A DNA stretch of 51,538 bases, taken from positions 1 to 51,538 of the forward strand of contig NZ_ALMY01000017.1 of NCBI RefSeq assembly GCF_000440115.1, written 5' to 3'. Of the stretch, positions 1-10,200 are shown one piece after another. Each line of letters begins with the position of its first letter. The stretch's first letter is position 1. This DNA is from Streptococcus suis YS56 (GTDB lineage: Bacteria; Bacillota; Bacilli; Lactobacillales; Streptococcaceae). The translations under genes were made by a program, and so were the position numbers. The notes under the pieces were generated by a model. It ran no database searches. It saw only the letters and a program-made list of their open reading frames with translations, and was not told the origin of the DNA.

Positions 1-77
1 TTAAAAACTTTGTCAACACTTTTTTGAAACTTTTTTTCGTTTCGCTGTTGACCAGTCCCTCAAGAGACAACTCAGTT

Positions 78-106
78 ATTCTATCATCTTCTACTGAACT
101 TGTCAA
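78..106 (-). promoter_or_regulatory. Second rRNA-type promoter (P2)
   Basis: Minus strand -35 TTGACA (101-106), 17-base spacer, -10 TAGAAT (78-83), with a T-rich plus-strand run (107-128) that is an A-rich UP-element-like tract on the minus strand. A third -35 TTGACA lies at 11-16, with its expected -10 just off the left edge, so at least three promoters are stacked at 90-bp intervals. Confidence 0.78.
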
Positions 107-167
107 CACTTTTTTGAAACTTTTTTTCATTCCGCTACTGACTAGCTCCTCAAGAGACAACTCAGTT

Positions 168-196
168 ATTCTATCACGACTTATACACGTTGTCAA
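168..196 (-). promoter_or_regulatory. Upstream rRNA-type promoter (P1)
   Basis: Minus strand -35 TTGACA (191-196), 17-base spacer, -10 TAGAAT (168-173), followed by a stretch beginning ACTGAGTTGTC that is shared with the next promoter. It reads leftward toward the window edge. An rRNA operon is inferred from the tandem strong promoters and from the ftsH-comX-rrn order known in streptococci; no rRNA sequence is inside the window. Confidence 0.75.
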
Positions 197-432
197 CCGG
201 TTTTTGGAGATTTTTTACACTAGAAGTTCTATGTAGATACTAAAGCATAAGGTTAATTCCAAATAATACCGCTGAATCAGTCAATCAGGCACTTAAGTTA
301 CTATTGGCTGAGTATCACATTTAGTCACTCCTCTCCTATGCTATAACCTAGATAAAAAGAAACTGAACAGAACTTTTTATGATGCTTCTGCCCAATTTCT
401 TGATTTGATTAACATAATGTTAGTGACTAACT

Positions 433-903
433 TTAGCGAAAGTCTTTCAAATGAATTTGTAGATCACGTATCATTTCACGGCGACCATTGAAACATTGTC
501 CGCTAATTAATTTTTCGTATTTATCAAGTTGATCATTGCTCAGATTTTTTCGATAATCTCTCAACGCACCTCTCAACATTAATAGTTCATCGTTTATCAA
601 TCCCGGTGATTGTATTGCGTGAGATAATTCGTGAATATCTTCATGTGGCATACGGTCAAACTTGCGTTTTTGACTTTCCTGTTTACGGATACGATCCTTG
701 ATTCGATTTCTGAACTTGACTTTGAAATAACAATATAATTGAACTTGTTCATCAACTAGCCACGGTTGATCTTCCAACAATTCAAATAAGGTCATCATTC
801 CTTCTTGTTCCCAATCATCTCGATCCCATAGTTTAATGTAAAACTCTTTTCGAGCCTTGTTTACAATACCTTTGACGCTTGCGTACACTTTTTCGAATTC
901 CAT
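433..903 (-). CDS. comX: Competence sigma factor ComX (SigX)
   Basis: A 156-residue alternative sigma factor that redirects RNA polymerase to late competence (DNA uptake and recombination) promoters. The N-terminal part (about 20-80, including WDRDDWEQEG and the basic RNRIKDRIRKQ stretch) is sigma-70 region 2-like; the C-terminal 50 residues fit a weak region 4. The length is normal for streptococcal ComX. The start is set by AAAGGAG eight bases upstream of the ATG. It stands alone, between a long intergenic region containing a ComR-like box and the rRNA promoters; this position beside rrn is typical of comX. The other late-competence genes are not in the window. Confidence 0.9.
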   Translation of the reverse strand: MEFEKVYASVKGIVNKARKEFYIKLWDRDDWEQEGMMTLFELLEDQPWLVDEQVQLYCYFKVKFRNRIKDRIRKQESQKRKFDRMPHEDIHELSHAIQSPGLINDELLMLRGALRDYRKNLSNDQLDKYEKLISGQCFNGRREMIRDLQIHLKDFR

Positions 904-933
904 TTCTTAATCTCCTTTTGTTGATGGTTTAAG

Positions 934-978
934 TTTATCGAAAAGTGCTGTCTTTCTACAGGACATTTTTGTCTAGCA
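934..978 (-). promoter_or_regulatory. comX promoter with ComR-type box
   Basis: On the minus strand, GACA-AAAA-TGTC-CTGT occupies 958-973. It matches the ComR-binding dyad known from ComRS streptococci (GACA-N4-TGTC with a flanking NTGT). It lies about 55 bases upstream of the comX start. A weak -10 candidate (GATAAA) sits at 934-939. Direct activation by ComR-XIP is inferred from the family; comRS itself is not in the window. Confidence 0.7.
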
Positions 979-1003
979 TACTTTATTTGATTTTTCTTTT
1001 TTA

Positions 1004-1185
1004 TACTCATTTAAAATCAAAAATAGCCACCTACCACTCAAAGTGGATATGGAGCGTTTCGATTTTGTTATTTTTTTAGAAGAAAACAGCTACTTGAAAT
1101 CCACAATCCTCAACTCAAACTTATAAATTAAGGTTTCACATGTTATAAGTAGCTTAGACTTGCTATTTTTGATTTTTATTGAGTA
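1004..1185. repeat. MITE-like element with 24-bp inverted ends
   Basis: Arms at 1004-1027 (starting TACTCA and ending AAAAATAGC) and 1162-1185 are inverted copies matching at 22 of 24 positions. They enclose 134 bases with no open reading frame. Both flanks read TTA, a possible short target duplication. The arm resembles the short mobile repeats scattered in streptococcal genomes, but I cannot assign it to a named family. It fills most of the comX-ftsH gap. Confidence 0.5.
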
Positions 1186-1250
1186 TTAAAGTACATTTGC
1201 TATTGATTCGTTTTTCTTGTAAATGCCCCGTTTCTGATGTGTAGCATGTA

Positions 1251-1290
1251 AAAAAGCCTTCGCCAAGATTATGTACTTAGCGAAGGCTTT
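1251..1290 (-). terminator. ftsH terminator (probably bidirectional)
   Basis: A long hairpin, AAAGCCTTCGCTAAG pairing with CTTGGCGAAGGCTTT on the minus strand, is followed by a T-run. It lies about 70 bases after the ftsH stop and closes the long leftward gene series. The opposite strand also ends in T residues. Confidence 0.85.
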
Positions 1291-1359
1291 GTGGTTATTT
1301 TAGTGGTTGAGAGTGGGGGCAGATCCGTTATGGAATGTCTTGCCCAGAGTATTTTTATA

Positions 1360-3333
1360 CTACTCTTTCGTATTAATCTTCTCTTTTACTTCTTCATAAG
1401 AAAGGGGATGAACATCTTCGTCATCGTGTTCAATATTCTCTGGCATTTTGCCTGTTTCATACAGAGATTTAATTTGAACACTATCAAGAGTTTCGTATTT
1501 GAGTAATGCTTCTGCGATTAGTTTATGAGCTTCGCGATTAGACTGAATAATTTCAGCCGCTTTGTTGCGAGCTTCATTTAGCAGATCTCTTACTTCATTA
1601 TCTAACTCATATGCAGTTTGCTCAGAAATATGTTTTTGAGTTGTTTGTCCACCAAACATTGCATGACTTCCTTCATACTGCACTGGTCCCATTTTTTCAC
1701 TCATACCATATTCTGCAACCATAGCACGCGCCATCTGTGTAGCTTGTTCAAAGTCATTTGAGGCACCGGTTGTTTGGGTATTGAAAATAATTTCTTCTGC
1801 AACACGACCACCCATAAGACCAGCCAATTGCTCCTTCATATCTTCTTTAGATAGAAGCATTTGATCTTCTTTAGGGAGGGCAATCATGTATCCACCTGCG
1901 CGACCACGGGGAACAATTGTTACTTTGTGAACTTCACGTGCATTTGATAGTACGAGACCAACAATTGTATGACCTGCTTCATGGTAGGCAACGATCTCAC
2001 GTTCTTTAGCTGAAATTTGGCGGTCTTTCTTAGAAGGTCCTGCAATGACTCGATCTTCTGCTTCATCAATATCTGAAGCATCAATCACAGTTTTGTTTCG
2101 ACGTGCGGCTACAAGGGCTGCTTCGTTAAGAACGTTCTCTAAATCAGCACCAACAAATCCTGGTGTCTGTTGAGCCACTAATTTCAAGTCTACATCTGCT
2201 GCTAATGGTTTATTCTTTGCGTGAACTTTAAGGATTGCTTCGCGACCCTTGACATCTGGACGACCAACCAATACCTTACGGTCAAAACGTCCCGGACGAA
2301 GAAGGGCTGGATCTAAAACATCACTACGGTTGGTCGCGGCAATGACGATAATTCCTTCGTTGCCTTCAAATCCATCCATTTCAATCAAGAGTTGGTTGAG
2401 GGTTTGTTCACGTTCATCGTTACCGCCACCCATGCCGACACCACGTTGGCGACCGACAGCATCGATTTCATCGATGAAAATAATGGCTGGTGCTGCTTTT
2501 TTTGCATCTTCAAATAATGAACGAACACGGCTGGCACCGACACCAACAAACATTTCAACAAAATCTGAACCAGAAATGGAGAAGAATGGCACACCTGCTT
2601 CACCCGCTACTGCTTTGGCAAGCAGGGTTTTACCTGTTCCTGGAGGACCCTCTAGTAGCACACCTGCTGGAATACGTGCTCCAAGTTTAGTAAAGCGTTT
2701 TGGATCCTTCAAAAATTCAACAACTTCAACTAATTCTTGTTTTTCTTCCTCTGCACCTGCTACATCTGAGAAACGTACCTTGATGTTACTCTGTTCCAAA
2801 GCTTTAGCTTTATTCCGTCCAAAGTTCATGGCTCCTCGAGCTCCGCCACCACCTTGGTTCATCATCATCATGAAGAATACACCAGCAATGATAAGCGGTA
2901 ACAAATTAAAGACGATATTTAACCAAAGTCCATTTGAACTTTCAGGTTTAATAGTAACCTTTACTCCATTTTCATTTGCAAGAGCTTGTAGCTCTGATAA
3001 ATTCGTTTCTGACGGTAAAATTAGTGACTTAAAGTTTTTATACTTAACTTTGCTAGAAACTTGGAATAACTTAATAGATGAAGCTAACTCATCTTTAGCT
3101 TCCTGTTCTGTTTTGTACTTACCAGTAATTTCAATAACACTTGAATTTGGTTGATAAGTAATTTCAGATACATTATTATTTTTCAATTCAGTTACTACTT
3201 GTGAATAACTGATTTCTTGAGTTGCTACTTGCTGACCAGCGTTAAAAAATTGAAAGGCTGTAACAATAGTGGCAATAACGAGAATAATGAGAAAAGGATT
3301 TTTTATAAATCCTTTATTTGGTTGATTGTTCAT
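1360..3333 (-). CDS. ftsH: ATP-dependent zinc metalloprotease FtsH
   Basis: A 657-residue membrane-anchored AAA+ protease that degrades misassembled membrane proteins and some regulators. Two N-terminal membrane segments (about 12-30 and 136-157) flank an extracytoplasmic domain. The Walker A motif GPPGTGKT is at 229-236, the Walker B IIFIDEID at 284-291, and the zinc-binding HEAGH at 451-455. Length and motifs are complete. It is the last gene of the leftward series, 21 bases after hpt, and is followed by a strong terminator. The acidic C-terminal tail (DDEDVH) is ordinary for streptococcal FtsH. Confidence 0.97.
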   Translation of the reverse strand: MNNQPNKGFIKNPFLIILVIATIVTAFQFFNAGQQVATQEISYSQVVTELKNNNVSEITYQPNSSVIEITGKYKTEQEAKDELASSIKLFQVSSKVKYKNFKSLILPSETNLSELQALANENGVKVTIKPESSNGLWLNIVFNLLPLIIAGVFFMMMMNQGGGGARGAMNFGRNKAKALEQSNIKVRFSDVAGAEEEKQELVEVVEFLKDPKRFTKLGARIPAGVLLEGPPGTGKTLLAKAVAGEAGVPFFSISGSDFVEMFVGVGASRVRSLFEDAKKAAPAIIFIDEIDAVGRQRGVGMGGGNDEREQTLNQLLIEMDGFEGNEGIIVIAATNRSDVLDPALLRPGRFDRKVLVGRPDVKGREAILKVHAKNKPLAADVDLKLVAQQTPGFVGADLENVLNEAALVAARRNKTVIDASDIDEAEDRVIAGPSKKDRQISAKEREIVAYHEAGHTIVGLVLSNAREVHKVTIVPRGRAGGYMIALPKEDQMLLSKEDMKEQLAGLMGGRVAEEIIFNTQTTGASNDFEQATQMARAMVAEYGMSEKMGPVQYEGSHAMFGGQTTQKHISEQTAYELDNEVRDLLNEARNKAAEIIQSNREAHKLIAEALLKYETLDSVQIKSLYETGKMPENIEHDDEDVHPLSYEEVKEKINTKE

Positions 3334-3354
3334 AATATAGTAGGAAACCTTTTT

Positions 3355-3897
3355 CTATTTTGTGTAAACTTCCTCTTTGAGTACACCAACATAAGGAAGA
3401 TTACGATAATTTTCATCATAATCTAAGCCAAATCCAACTACAAATTCATTTGGAATAGTAAAGCAAGTGTAGTCTGGCTCGATTTCAACAACACGACCTT
3501 CTGGTTTATCAAGAAGAGTGGCAATTCTAATAGAAGCTGCCTGACGCAAAGCAAAGAGTTCTTTCAACTCTTTTAATGTGCGACCAGTGTCAATAATATC
3601 CTCTACGAAGATGATATGTCGACCTGCAACACTATTGTCCAAATCCTTGATAATCTTAACGGTACCGCTACTCTCCGTTCCGCCATGGTAGCTAGAAACA
3701 ACCATATAATCCGTTTCTACATGGGCATCAATATGTTTCATTAATTCTGCCATAAATGGGATAGAACCTTTTAAAATTCCTACAAGAATAGGATTCTTAT
3801 CTGCATAGTCTGTTGCTAGAATTTGACCGAGTTCTTTGCATTTTGCAACGATTTCTTCTTCTGAAACAAGAATTTTCTTAATATCTTTGTCCAACAT
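3355..3897 (-). CDS. hpt: Hypoxanthine-guanine phosphoribosyltransferase
   Basis: A purine-salvage enzyme that transfers phosphoribose from PRPP to hypoxanthine or guanine. The 180-residue protein has the PRPP loop [14 protein letters not shown] at 95-108 and the flexible-loop region VSSYHGG near 67-73, both diagnostic of type I phosphoribosyltransferases. It sits between tilS (7-base gap) and ftsH (21-base gap), the conserved tilS-hpt-ftsH order of Gram-positives, and is probably co-transcribed with them. Confidence 0.95.
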   Translation of the reverse strand: MLDKDIKKILVSEEEIVAKCKELGQILATDYADKNPILVGILKGSIPFMAELMKHIDAHVETDYMVVSSYHGGTESSGTVKIIKDLDNSVAGRHIIFVEDIIDTGRTLKELKELFALRQAASIRIATLLDKPEGRVVEIEPDYTCFTIPNEFVVGFGLDYDENYRNLPYVGVLKEEVYTK

Positions 3898-3904
3898 AGT
3901 TGTT

Positions 3905-5173
3905 CTACTCTTTCATTTTTATATATAAGGTAGCTTTGATTATATCATTTTTTACTGATTTACTCAAATCACTGCTAACAAGATTCGTAATTCCATAAAT
4001 TTCTCCATTCTGCTCGATAATAAGCGCATTTTGTCGAACTTTCTGTGAGATTTTATTATCAATAAACCAACGGCGGAGTTTTTTATTTACTCCGTTTATT
4101 AAAATGGTATCCCCAGCCTGCCTTCTCCTCACTACAATTGGATTTTCTGTAGGAAAATATAAAATACTATCCGCTTCTACCAAAGGATGATTGAGAGAAA
4201 AAATATATGAACCGTAAGAAAAAATACCCTCTGATTTTATCATGATTTTTTCTGGTTGACTATCCGTCTCTGGTCCTATTTTATAAATTTGAAAACGATG
4301 ATAATCCTTCTCTAACATGTAATCATTTTTCAATAAATGATAGTAGTTAGCTTTTGAACGCAAGATGTGTAATACTTCATTAAATTGTGGACGAGAGAGC
4401 TGTAAATCAGGAAATTTTTCCAAATATTCCTCTAATAGATAACTTTGTACCGCAGGTGTCTGTTGTTGAAAACTCATCACATCTGTAACGGATAAATCCT
4501 GTGTCAAATCTCTTAGCGCTTGAAATAAATTATTTGTATCAACTGCAAGATTATTGAGAGCAAGTTCGATTTTAGGATTTTCCTGTTTTAACTTTGGTAT
4601 ATAGTCATTTCTGACTCTATTTCGAAAATATTTGAAATCTGCATTACTGCAATCTTCAAAATGAAATAGCTTATCAAAATCTACCTTTTTAAAAGATAAA
4701 AGTGGTCGAATAAGTTCTCCTGTTGCAAAAGGCTGAGTCGGTTGAATTGCTGATAAGTGACGCAAACGCCCTCCTCTAATCAATCGCATAAAGACAGTTT
4801 CTGCCTGATCATCTGCATGGTGGGCTGTCACTAGTGCAGTGTAGCCTTCCTTCTCCATGATTGTAGCAAAAAATCCATAACGCCATTTTCGCGCCGCTTC
4901 TTCTGAAAAATCACCTTCAAAATAGGACAGATAAAAGGGAACATTACTTTCTTCTGCTAACTGTTTAAGATATTTTTCCTCGATGACAGATTCTTCCCTC
5001 TGTCCATGATTAATATGGGCAATTCCAAGTTCAATCCCTAACACTTGTTTGCATTCGTATAAAAGATGGAATAGGTTCATAGAATCTACCCCACCGGATA
5101 CGGCTACTAGTACTTTCTTATGTTTATCAAAAAAGTGACCATCCTGTGTCACTTTTAAAAATCTATCTTTCAT
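3905..5173 (-). CDS. tilS: tRNA(Ile)-lysidine synthase
   Basis: Modifies C34 of tRNA-Ile(CAU) to lysidine so that it reads AUA. The 422-residue protein has the PP-loop ATPase motif SGGVDS at 26-31 and a long C-terminal region including the RRRQAGDTI and KKLRRWFID stretches typical of TilS substrate-binding domains. The start codon directly abuts the stop of the upstream serine hydrolase gene (TAA then ATG), so translational coupling is likely. An essential gene in known bacteria. Confidence 0.95.
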   Translation of the reverse strand: MKDRFLKVTQDGHFFDKHKKVLVAVSGGVDSMNLFHLLYECKQVLGIELGIAHINHGQREESVIEEKYLKQLAEESNVPFYLSYFEGDFSEEAARKWRYGFFATIMEKEGYTALVTAHHADDQAETVFMRLIRGGRLRHLSAIQPTQPFATGELIRPLLSFKKVDFDKLFHFEDCSNADFKYFRNRVRNDYIPKLKQENPKIELALNNLAVDTNNLFQALRDLTQDLSVTDVMSFQQQTPAVQSYLLEEYLEKFPDLQLSRPQFNEVLHILRSKANYYHLLKNDYMLEKDYHRFQIYKIGPETDSQPEKIMIKSEGIFSYGSYIFSLNHPLVEADSILYFPTENPIVVRRRQAGDTILINGVNKKLRRWFIDNKISQKVRQNALIIEQNGEIYGITNLVSSDLSKSVKNDIIKATLYIKMKE

Positions 5174-6454
5174 TTACTTTAAAATCCCGTAAATATCATT
5201 TGCAATTTGTGTAATCTCATCATAATTTGATTTATCTGTAAAAATAGATAAAACAAAAGGAGACCCTGCGTAAACAATCGCTACATCGTGTTTGACATCA
5301 TCTGCATCGCCAATTTTATGAGCAACTGGAACTGAGATGTCTTTCGAAATACGTTGATTATCAAATTGAGTAGATAACAAACTTTCTAGCACATAGCCAT
5401 TTTGAATATATAAGGCTTCCATCATTTTCCCTGCGATCTCAGCTGAAGTTTCACGTGTAACCATACTCCACTCACTACCTGTTTTAGCAGTTATTACTTG
5501 ATAAAAATTGGAATCGAATTTATTAGCTACATAATAAGAAAGTAAATTACTAGCTACATTATCTGACTCTTTAGCAGTCTTGTTGATCAATTCTTCCACT
5601 GAATAATCTTTGTTGTCAGGAGTTTTTGACAGTGAACCACTTCCTCCAGCAACATAAGCTCCTGGGAAGGACATAGATTCGGCTGTATATTTCACTTTAG
5701 TAGTCAAATCAATATACCCAGCATTCAGTTGCTCTTGAATGTAATAAAGAATTGGTAGTTTAGCAATACTTGCAGAATAAAATAATTTATCTTGATTTAC
5801 ACCTGCTGTTTGATCCGTTGACAATTGTTTGACATATATACCGATATTATCTTTAGAATATTTACTAGTCAGCAATTCTTGGACGGCTTCCATTCTATTA
5901 TCTATTTCAGATAGATTAGTTATTGCAATCCAACCTTTATCTGTAACATAAGCAAAATCTCCCAAGGGAGTTGTCACAATTTTAGAAACCATAACAGCTT
6001 GATAGGGTTGTAAATCATTTTTTATTTCTGTAGCTTCGTTAGCAATTGGTGAGGTTAATAATGTGAAACCTTTTTTTGTCCAATAAGTTTGCTCAACAGT
6101 AGTTTCTGTAACAATTACATCATCAAATAGTAGATGCCTACTTGCAAGAATGTAACCCTTGTCATCTATTTGGAAAACCAATTCTTTTTTGCTATTGACT
6201 AGAACATCCGTAATAGAAAAATGTTGGTTCGGCTGTAATTGTCCACCTGCTATAGTCAGTTCTTCATCCGAATAAAGATTCTCAGTTTGAAAAACATTTG
6301 GGTTTTGAGGGATAGTTTGAAAATACTGATCATAGATAGTATGAGTCAATTCATATTCTTCTTGCGCTGTGAGTTCAAATGGTATTTCTGTACTATCGAC
6401 CACCTGCCATCCAAATAAAACTGGCAATAACCATACGAGCAGTTTTTTCTGCAT
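5174..6454 (-). CDS. Class A beta-lactamase-like serine hydrolase
   Basis: A 426-residue protein with a hydrophobic N-terminus (1-20) consistent with export or anchoring. An N-terminal domain of unknown role is followed by a penicillin-recognising serine hydrolase domain with SIAK (S229, K232), SDN at 297-299 and a KIG triad in place of KTG near 386. In streptococci the homologous gene sits in this exact position between divIC and tilS. A cell-wall role is more likely than antibiotic resistance, and its substrate is unknown. The start is supported by AAAGGAGGG upstream. The coding sequence contains a degenerate parS-like sequence at 5448-5461. Confidence 0.82.
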   Translation of the reverse strand: MQKKLLVWLLPVLFGWQVVDSTEIPFELTAQEEYELTHTIYDQYFQTIPQNPNVFQTENLYSDEELTIAGGQLQPNQHFSITDVLVNSKKELVFQIDDKGYILASRHLLFDDVIVTETTVEQTYWTKKGFTLLTSPIANEATEIKNDLQPYQAVMVSKIVTTPLGDFAYVTDKGWIAITNLSEIDNRMEAVQELLTSKYSKDNIGIYVKQLSTDQTAGVNQDKLFYSASIAKLPILYYIQEQLNAGYIDLTTKVKYTAESMSFPGAYVAGGSGSLSKTPDNKDYSVEELINKTAKESDNVASNLLSYYVANKFDSNFYQVITAKTGSEWSMVTRETSAEIAGKMMEALYIQNGYVLESLLSTQFDNQRISKDISVPVAHKIGDADDVKHDVAIVYAGSPFVLSIFTDKSNYDEITQIANDIYGILK

Positions 6455-6466
6455 ACTCCCTCCTTT

Positions 6467-6580
6467 CTACGATTCATTTTCTTCTAACTTTAATTCTCTA
6501 TTCTTTTGATTCAACTCTTCTAATTTTTCATCAGAATGCTGTAAAAATTGCTCTACAATTTTAAAAATAGATTCGGTCAT
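6467..6580 (-). CDS. Small 37-residue protein coupled to divIC
   Basis: A short open reading frame starting [12 protein letters not shown] and ending LEENES. Its ATG overlaps the divIC stop codon (ATGA, 6577-6580) and its own stop is 12 bases before the next gene. It is rich in Glu, Lys and Leu and predicted helical or coiled-coil. Streptococci carry a small unnamed gene at this same position between divIC and the serine hydrolase. The four-base overlap and tight packing support expression by translational coupling. Function unknown; a divisome accessory role is only a guess from context. Confidence 0.65.
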   Translation of the reverse strand: MTESIFKIVEQFLQHSDEKLEELNQKNRELKLEENES

Positions 6581-6945
6581 TTTGGTAACCCTGGAATATT
6601 GTAGACAAATTCCCCTTCTTTAGAGTATTGATACTTAGCCCGAACATACTTTGCTGCATATTCCTCATTTTTCAATTTTGCAACCATCTCTGCTTCCTGC
6701 TTCTGTTCTTTGGTCAGTTCTTCGTAATTTTTTTCCAATTCAGCAAGTTTCTTTTCCTGCTGCTGAATATTAGTGTATGTCCCAACAAGATTGTAGGCAG
6801 GCAACATAAAAAGAAAGATAACTAGAATGAGAATTGCACCCATAAAACGATTTTTTTGTTGGCGTTCTGCCAATTGATGCTGAGTTTTTTTACGCTCCGA
6901 CTGAATAAAGGCATTATTCAGTTGTAGAATTTTAGATTTCTTCAT
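6577..6945 (-). CDS. divIC: Septum formation protein DivIC (FtsB-like)
   Basis: A 122-residue bitopic protein: short cytoplasmic N-terminus, one membrane segment at about 33-55, then an extracellular coiled coil (about 60-95) rich in Glu, Lys and Gln. This is the DivIC/FtsB architecture. The family forms a complex with FtsL and DivIB at the division site and activates septal wall synthesis. Its start overlaps the end of the S4-domain gene by 14 bases. Confidence 0.88.
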   Translation of the reverse strand: MKKSKILQLNNAFIQSERKKTQHQLAERQQKNRFMGAILILVIFLFMLPAYNLVGTYTNIQQQEKKLAELEKNYEELTKEQKQEAEMVAKLKNEEYAAKYVRAKYQYSKEGEFVYNIPGLPK

Positions 6946-7204
6946 CTTTTTCTATCCTTTTTTCACTGATAATTTCATACATTTTCAGTGCGTCTTCTTT
7001 TTTAGTCGAATCTTTCATTTCAAGTACTTTTACAGTGAGTAGTTTATTACCAAATTGGATTTCAACCTGATCATTTACTTTTAAATCTGTTGAAGATTTC
7101 GCCAAAATCCCATTAACCTTTATTCGTCCTTTATCGGCAACTTCCTTCGCAACTGTTCGACGCTTGATAATGCGGGATACTTTCAAATATTTATCTAGTC
7201 TCAT
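6932..7204 (-). CDS. rqcP: S4-domain ribosome quality-control factor RqcP
   Basis: A 90-residue protein consisting almost only of an S4 RNA-binding domain ([16 protein letters not shown] with the GRIKVNG signature). It corresponds to YabO/RqcP, which binds the obstructed 50S subunit and supports RqcH in alanine tailing of stalled nascent chains. It lies between mfd and divIC, the same place as in Bacillus and other streptococci. Overlap with divIC suggests a shared transcript. Confidence 0.88.
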   Translation of the reverse strand: MRLDKYLKVSRIIKRRTVAKEVADKGRIKVNGILAKSSTDLKVNDQVEIQFGNKLLTVKVLEMKDSTKKEDALKMYEIISEKRIEKDEEI

Positions 7205-7253
7205 ACTTTACCTCAGTTCACTATTTTACCATTTTTCAAGGTATTTGAGAAAT

Positions 7254-10200
7254 TTATTCTGCCTTCCTTGCTTTAATTTCTTTTAATTTTTCGGCAAAAG
7301 AAATCAATTCCTCTAATATTTCATATTCTTTTTTCTGTTGAATATTAAACACAACAGCTAGTTTTCCTTTATTTTCCGTTATCTGAGCTTTCAAATTTGT
7401 CACAGATAAAGCTTCAAAGTAATCTTGCGTTAGGAAAATTTGACCAGCCATAGGTTCGAATGTTACTGTCACTTGATGTTGTCGTCTAAGAACTGTATGA
7501 CAGAAAACTTGGTCTAAAAATGACTTCAATAGACCGATTTCAAGTAAGTAGGCTACTACATCAGGATACTCTCCAAAACGGTCAATCAATTCTTCTTGTA
7601 ATTCTTGATAGTTGACACGACTGTCAATATTCTTTATACGCTTGTAAATTTCAATTTTTTGTCGCTGATCAGCAATATAGTCACTTGGTAGATAGGCGTC
7701 AATCTGTAGGTTGACCTCTGAATTGCTTTTCTGACGTTGAGCTGCCTTACCTTGTTTTTCCAAAATGGCTTGTTCCAGCAATTGTGAATACAGTTCATAC
7801 CCTACAGAATCAATAAATCCTGACTGGGCAGCGCCCAAAATATTTCCAGCTCCACGGATAGACAAATCTTGCATGGCAATCTTGAAACCCGATCCTAGTT
7901 CTGTAAAGCCCTTGATTGCCTCCAATCGTTTTTCAGCTACTTCTGTCAAGGACTTGTCTGGACGGTACATGAGATAGGCATAGGCAATCCGACTGGAACG
8001 ACCAACACGTCCTCTAAGTTGATAAAGAGTTGACAGTCCCATGTGATCGGCATTTTCAATAAATAAGGTATTCGCATTTGGAATATCAACACCTGTTTCA
8101 ATGATTGTTGTGGTCACTAGAATATCATACTCACCTTCTACAAAGGCATAGAGAGTATTTTCTAATTGGATTTCCGACATTTGTCCATGGACGTATCCTA
8201 TAGTAGCTTCTGGAACCAATTCTCTCAATTCAGACACTTTTTGTTCAATAGTGTCAACTTTATTGTAAAGGTAGTAAACCTGCCCTCCACGATCAATTTC
8301 TCGTAGAACTGCATCTCGAATTACAGATGGATTTGTTTCCATCACATATGTCTGAACAGGATACCGATTGGTCGGTGGAGTCTCAATTACTGATAAGTCC
8401 CTTATCCCTAGCATAGACATTTGTAGAGTACGAGGAATTGGGGTAGCAGTCAATGTTAAGACATCAATTTTCTTTTTCAGTTCCTTCAAGCGTTCCTTAT
8501 GCTTGACACCAAACCGTTGCTCCTCGTCAATAACCAGTAAACCTAAATCAGCAAAAACAACATCTTTTGATAGAAGGCGATGGGTACCAATCAAGATGTC
8601 AACTTGACCTTTTTTCAGCTTCTCTAGTGTTTTTTCCTGCTCTTTTTTTGTTTTAAAGCGACTCATAACGTCCACATTGACAGGAAATTCAGCAAATCGT
8701 TCTTGAAAATTAGCATAATGTTGTTGGGCTAAAACAGTCGTTGGAACAAGAATAGCTACTTGCTTGCCATCATTAACAGCTTTAAAGGCGGCTCGCATGG
8801 CTACTTCTGTCTTACCAAATCCAACATCTCCTACTAACAGACGATCCATTGGAGAATCTTTTTCCATGTCTTTTTTGATTTCATCAATCGATCGAAGTTG
8901 GTCATCCGTTTCCACGTGTTTAAAGTAGTTGTCAAATTCAACTTGATTTTCATCATCAGGTGAAAAAGCAAAGCCTTTCAATTGGCTACGTTCAGCGTAA
9001 AGCTTAATCAAATCATCCGCAATATCCTCAACTTGTTTCTGAACCTTTTGCTTGGTTCGTTGGAACCGACCATCGTTTAGTTTATTGACCTTTGGAGCTT
9101 TTCCATCAGACGCTAAGTATTTGGAAAGGAGATCAATCTGCTCTACAGGAATAGAAATACGATCGGAGTTTTGATATTGAACTGTCACATAATCACGGTG
9201 AATACCTGAAATTTCAATGGTTTCTATCCCTAAATACTGACCGATCCCGTGAACATGGTGAACAACATAGTCACCAACAGCTAGCTCACTATAGTCCTTA
9301 ATGCGCTCAGCATTAGAAATGTTTGTTCTACGGACCTTACGCTTAATCTTTTTATTAAAAATCTCTTTTTCAGTAATGAGAACTAACTTCTCATCCATCA
9401 AATGAAATCCAGAAGCTAACTGCCCAATGGTCACTTGTTGCTGACCTTCTACTAATTTATCCGATGGATAGCTAGGTAGCTGAATATCATACTCCTGTAA
9501 AGATTTTTGTAAAGTCTGTAAACTCGCTTCAGAACTTGCTTGAATAATGACTGTATTCTTCGATTTAGCATACCGAGTTAGTTCTTCTTTCAATAAGGGA
9601 ATTTGATGGAAAAATTCCTGCATAGGATGTTGAGTAAATTGATAGAGGGCATCAAATTTTACATTTCCCAACCCCTTTTGAAAACTTGAAAAGAAGGTGG
9701 CAGGTTTATATTTTCTTAATTCCGAATAGGTAGATGCAAAATAGTTTAAACTTGACACTGATTTACCCTTTTGTAAATCATCTGTCAACAACTCTGCTGT
9801 TTCTTTTTCGAATTGAGACTGCTTGTCTGCAATTTTATGAAAATCATCTAAAAATAAGGGAGAACCCTTTGGCAAATAATCCAACAGTGTCCAAGATTGT
9901 TCATATAAAATTGATAGAAATTTTCGTAAATCAGGATGACGATACTCTGTTTGCATATCTGCCAGGACTTCCCGTAAATATGACTGCTGCTCTTCTATAT
10001 GCGATTGTTCAATAGCTGTTTCAATACTACTGCAGGCCCGCTCATAATCAGTAGCTGTCAAAAGAATATCCGATGCTGGAGCAATGCTGATGCTATCCAA
10101 ATTTTCTAAAGACTTTTGACTGTCAACATCAAAGATACGAATGCCATCAATCTCATCTCCAAAAAATTCCAAACGATAAGGGGCCTCAGCTTGCATATCA

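Larger units (their letters stand above)
11..210 (-). repeat. 90-bp tandem repeats carrying rRNA operon promoters
   Basis: The hexamer TGTCAA recurs at 11-16, 101-106 and 191-196, exactly 90 bases apart, and the first two units are near-identical over most of their length. The third keeps mainly the hexamer and the T-rich flank. On the minus strand each unit is a sigma-70 promoter with an A-rich UP-like tract upstream, so the repeats are duplicated promoters pointing out of the left edge. Confidence 0.8.

Noticed and set aside
24..236. 70-residue open frame at the left edge
   Set aside because: It lies across the tandem rRNA promoter repeats and its own repeated amino-acid pattern comes from the 90-bp DNA repeat; no ribosome site.
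2249..3154. 301-residue frame antisense to ftsH
   Set aside because: Low-complexity Ser/Pro/Arg product mirroring the conserved ftsH codons; no ribosome site. Shadow frame.
5174..6454. Reading the class A-like serine hydrolase as an antibiotic-resistance beta-lactamase
   Set aside because: It is in a conserved housekeeping position with a KIG triad and an extra N-terminal domain; a wall-related role is more likely.
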